5,947 bases of DNA, taken from NCBI GenBank assembly GCA_937942105.1, contig CALDFS010000046.1:1-5947 (forward strand), written 5' to 3'. Below the pieces are notes generated by a model. That model saw only the letters and a list, made by a program, of their open reading frames with translations, was not told the origin of the DNA and did no database searches. A program made the position numbers and the translations under genes. Positions 5,122 to 5,947 of this stretch are shown in pieces (the stretch's first letter is position 1; each line of letters begins with the position of its first letter). The DNA is from an uncultured Ruminococcus sp. (lineage in GTDB: Bacteria; Bacillota; Clostridia; Oscillospirales; Ruminococcaceae).

Positions 5122-5947
<826 letters not shown>

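Overview
The window reads as chromosomal DNA of a spore-forming, low-to-moderate GC Gram-positive bacterium, most likely a member of the Clostridia (an Oscillospiraceae/Ruminococcaceae-like gut anaerobe is my guess). The evidence is the germination protease gene gpr divergent from rpsT (an arrangement familiar from Bacillus and Clostridia), strong AGGAGG-type ribosome binding sites, U-tract terminators and a collagen-like protein typical of spore surfaces.

Layout: (1) 1-217, copies of a roughly 160-bp repeat and a terminator. (2) 218-757, minus strand, a lipoprotein with a Thr/Glu/Lys-rich linker and an acidic tail, with its own promoter. (3) 905-1150, minus strand, rpsT (ribosomal protein S20) with a terminator, a leader hairpin and an extended -10 promoter. 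(4) 1399-2241, plus strand, gpr, the protease that degrades small acid-soluble spore proteins at germination. (5) 2242-2529, a convergent gap filled by hairpins and a structured palindromic element (element A). (6) 2530-2934, minus strand, a Nudix hydrolase. (7) 3186-3413, minus strand, acyl carrier protein acpP with promoter and terminator. (8) 3414-4019, a divergent gap with a cloverleaf-like element (element B), a third copy of the 160-bp repeat and a candidate sigma-K promoter. (9) 4020-5090, plus strand, a SunS-like family 2 glycosyltransferase with a TPR-like C-terminal half. (10) 5122 to the window end, plus strand, the first 275 codons of a Gly-X-Thr collagen-like protein with a Cys-rich head, running off the edge.

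The left part is housekeeping plus sporulation. The right part is the most interesting: a glycosyltransferase followed 31 bp later by a Thr-rich collagen-like protein, behind a site that matches the late mother-cell sigma-K -10 consensus. My inference is a two-gene module that makes and glycosylates a spore surface filament, comparable to the sgtA-bclA3 pair of Clostridioides difficile. The noncoding DNA is rich in repeats: a 160-bp family with three copies, and two elements sharing three adjacent hairpins in which the second and third tetraloops are complementary (TTAC and GTAA).
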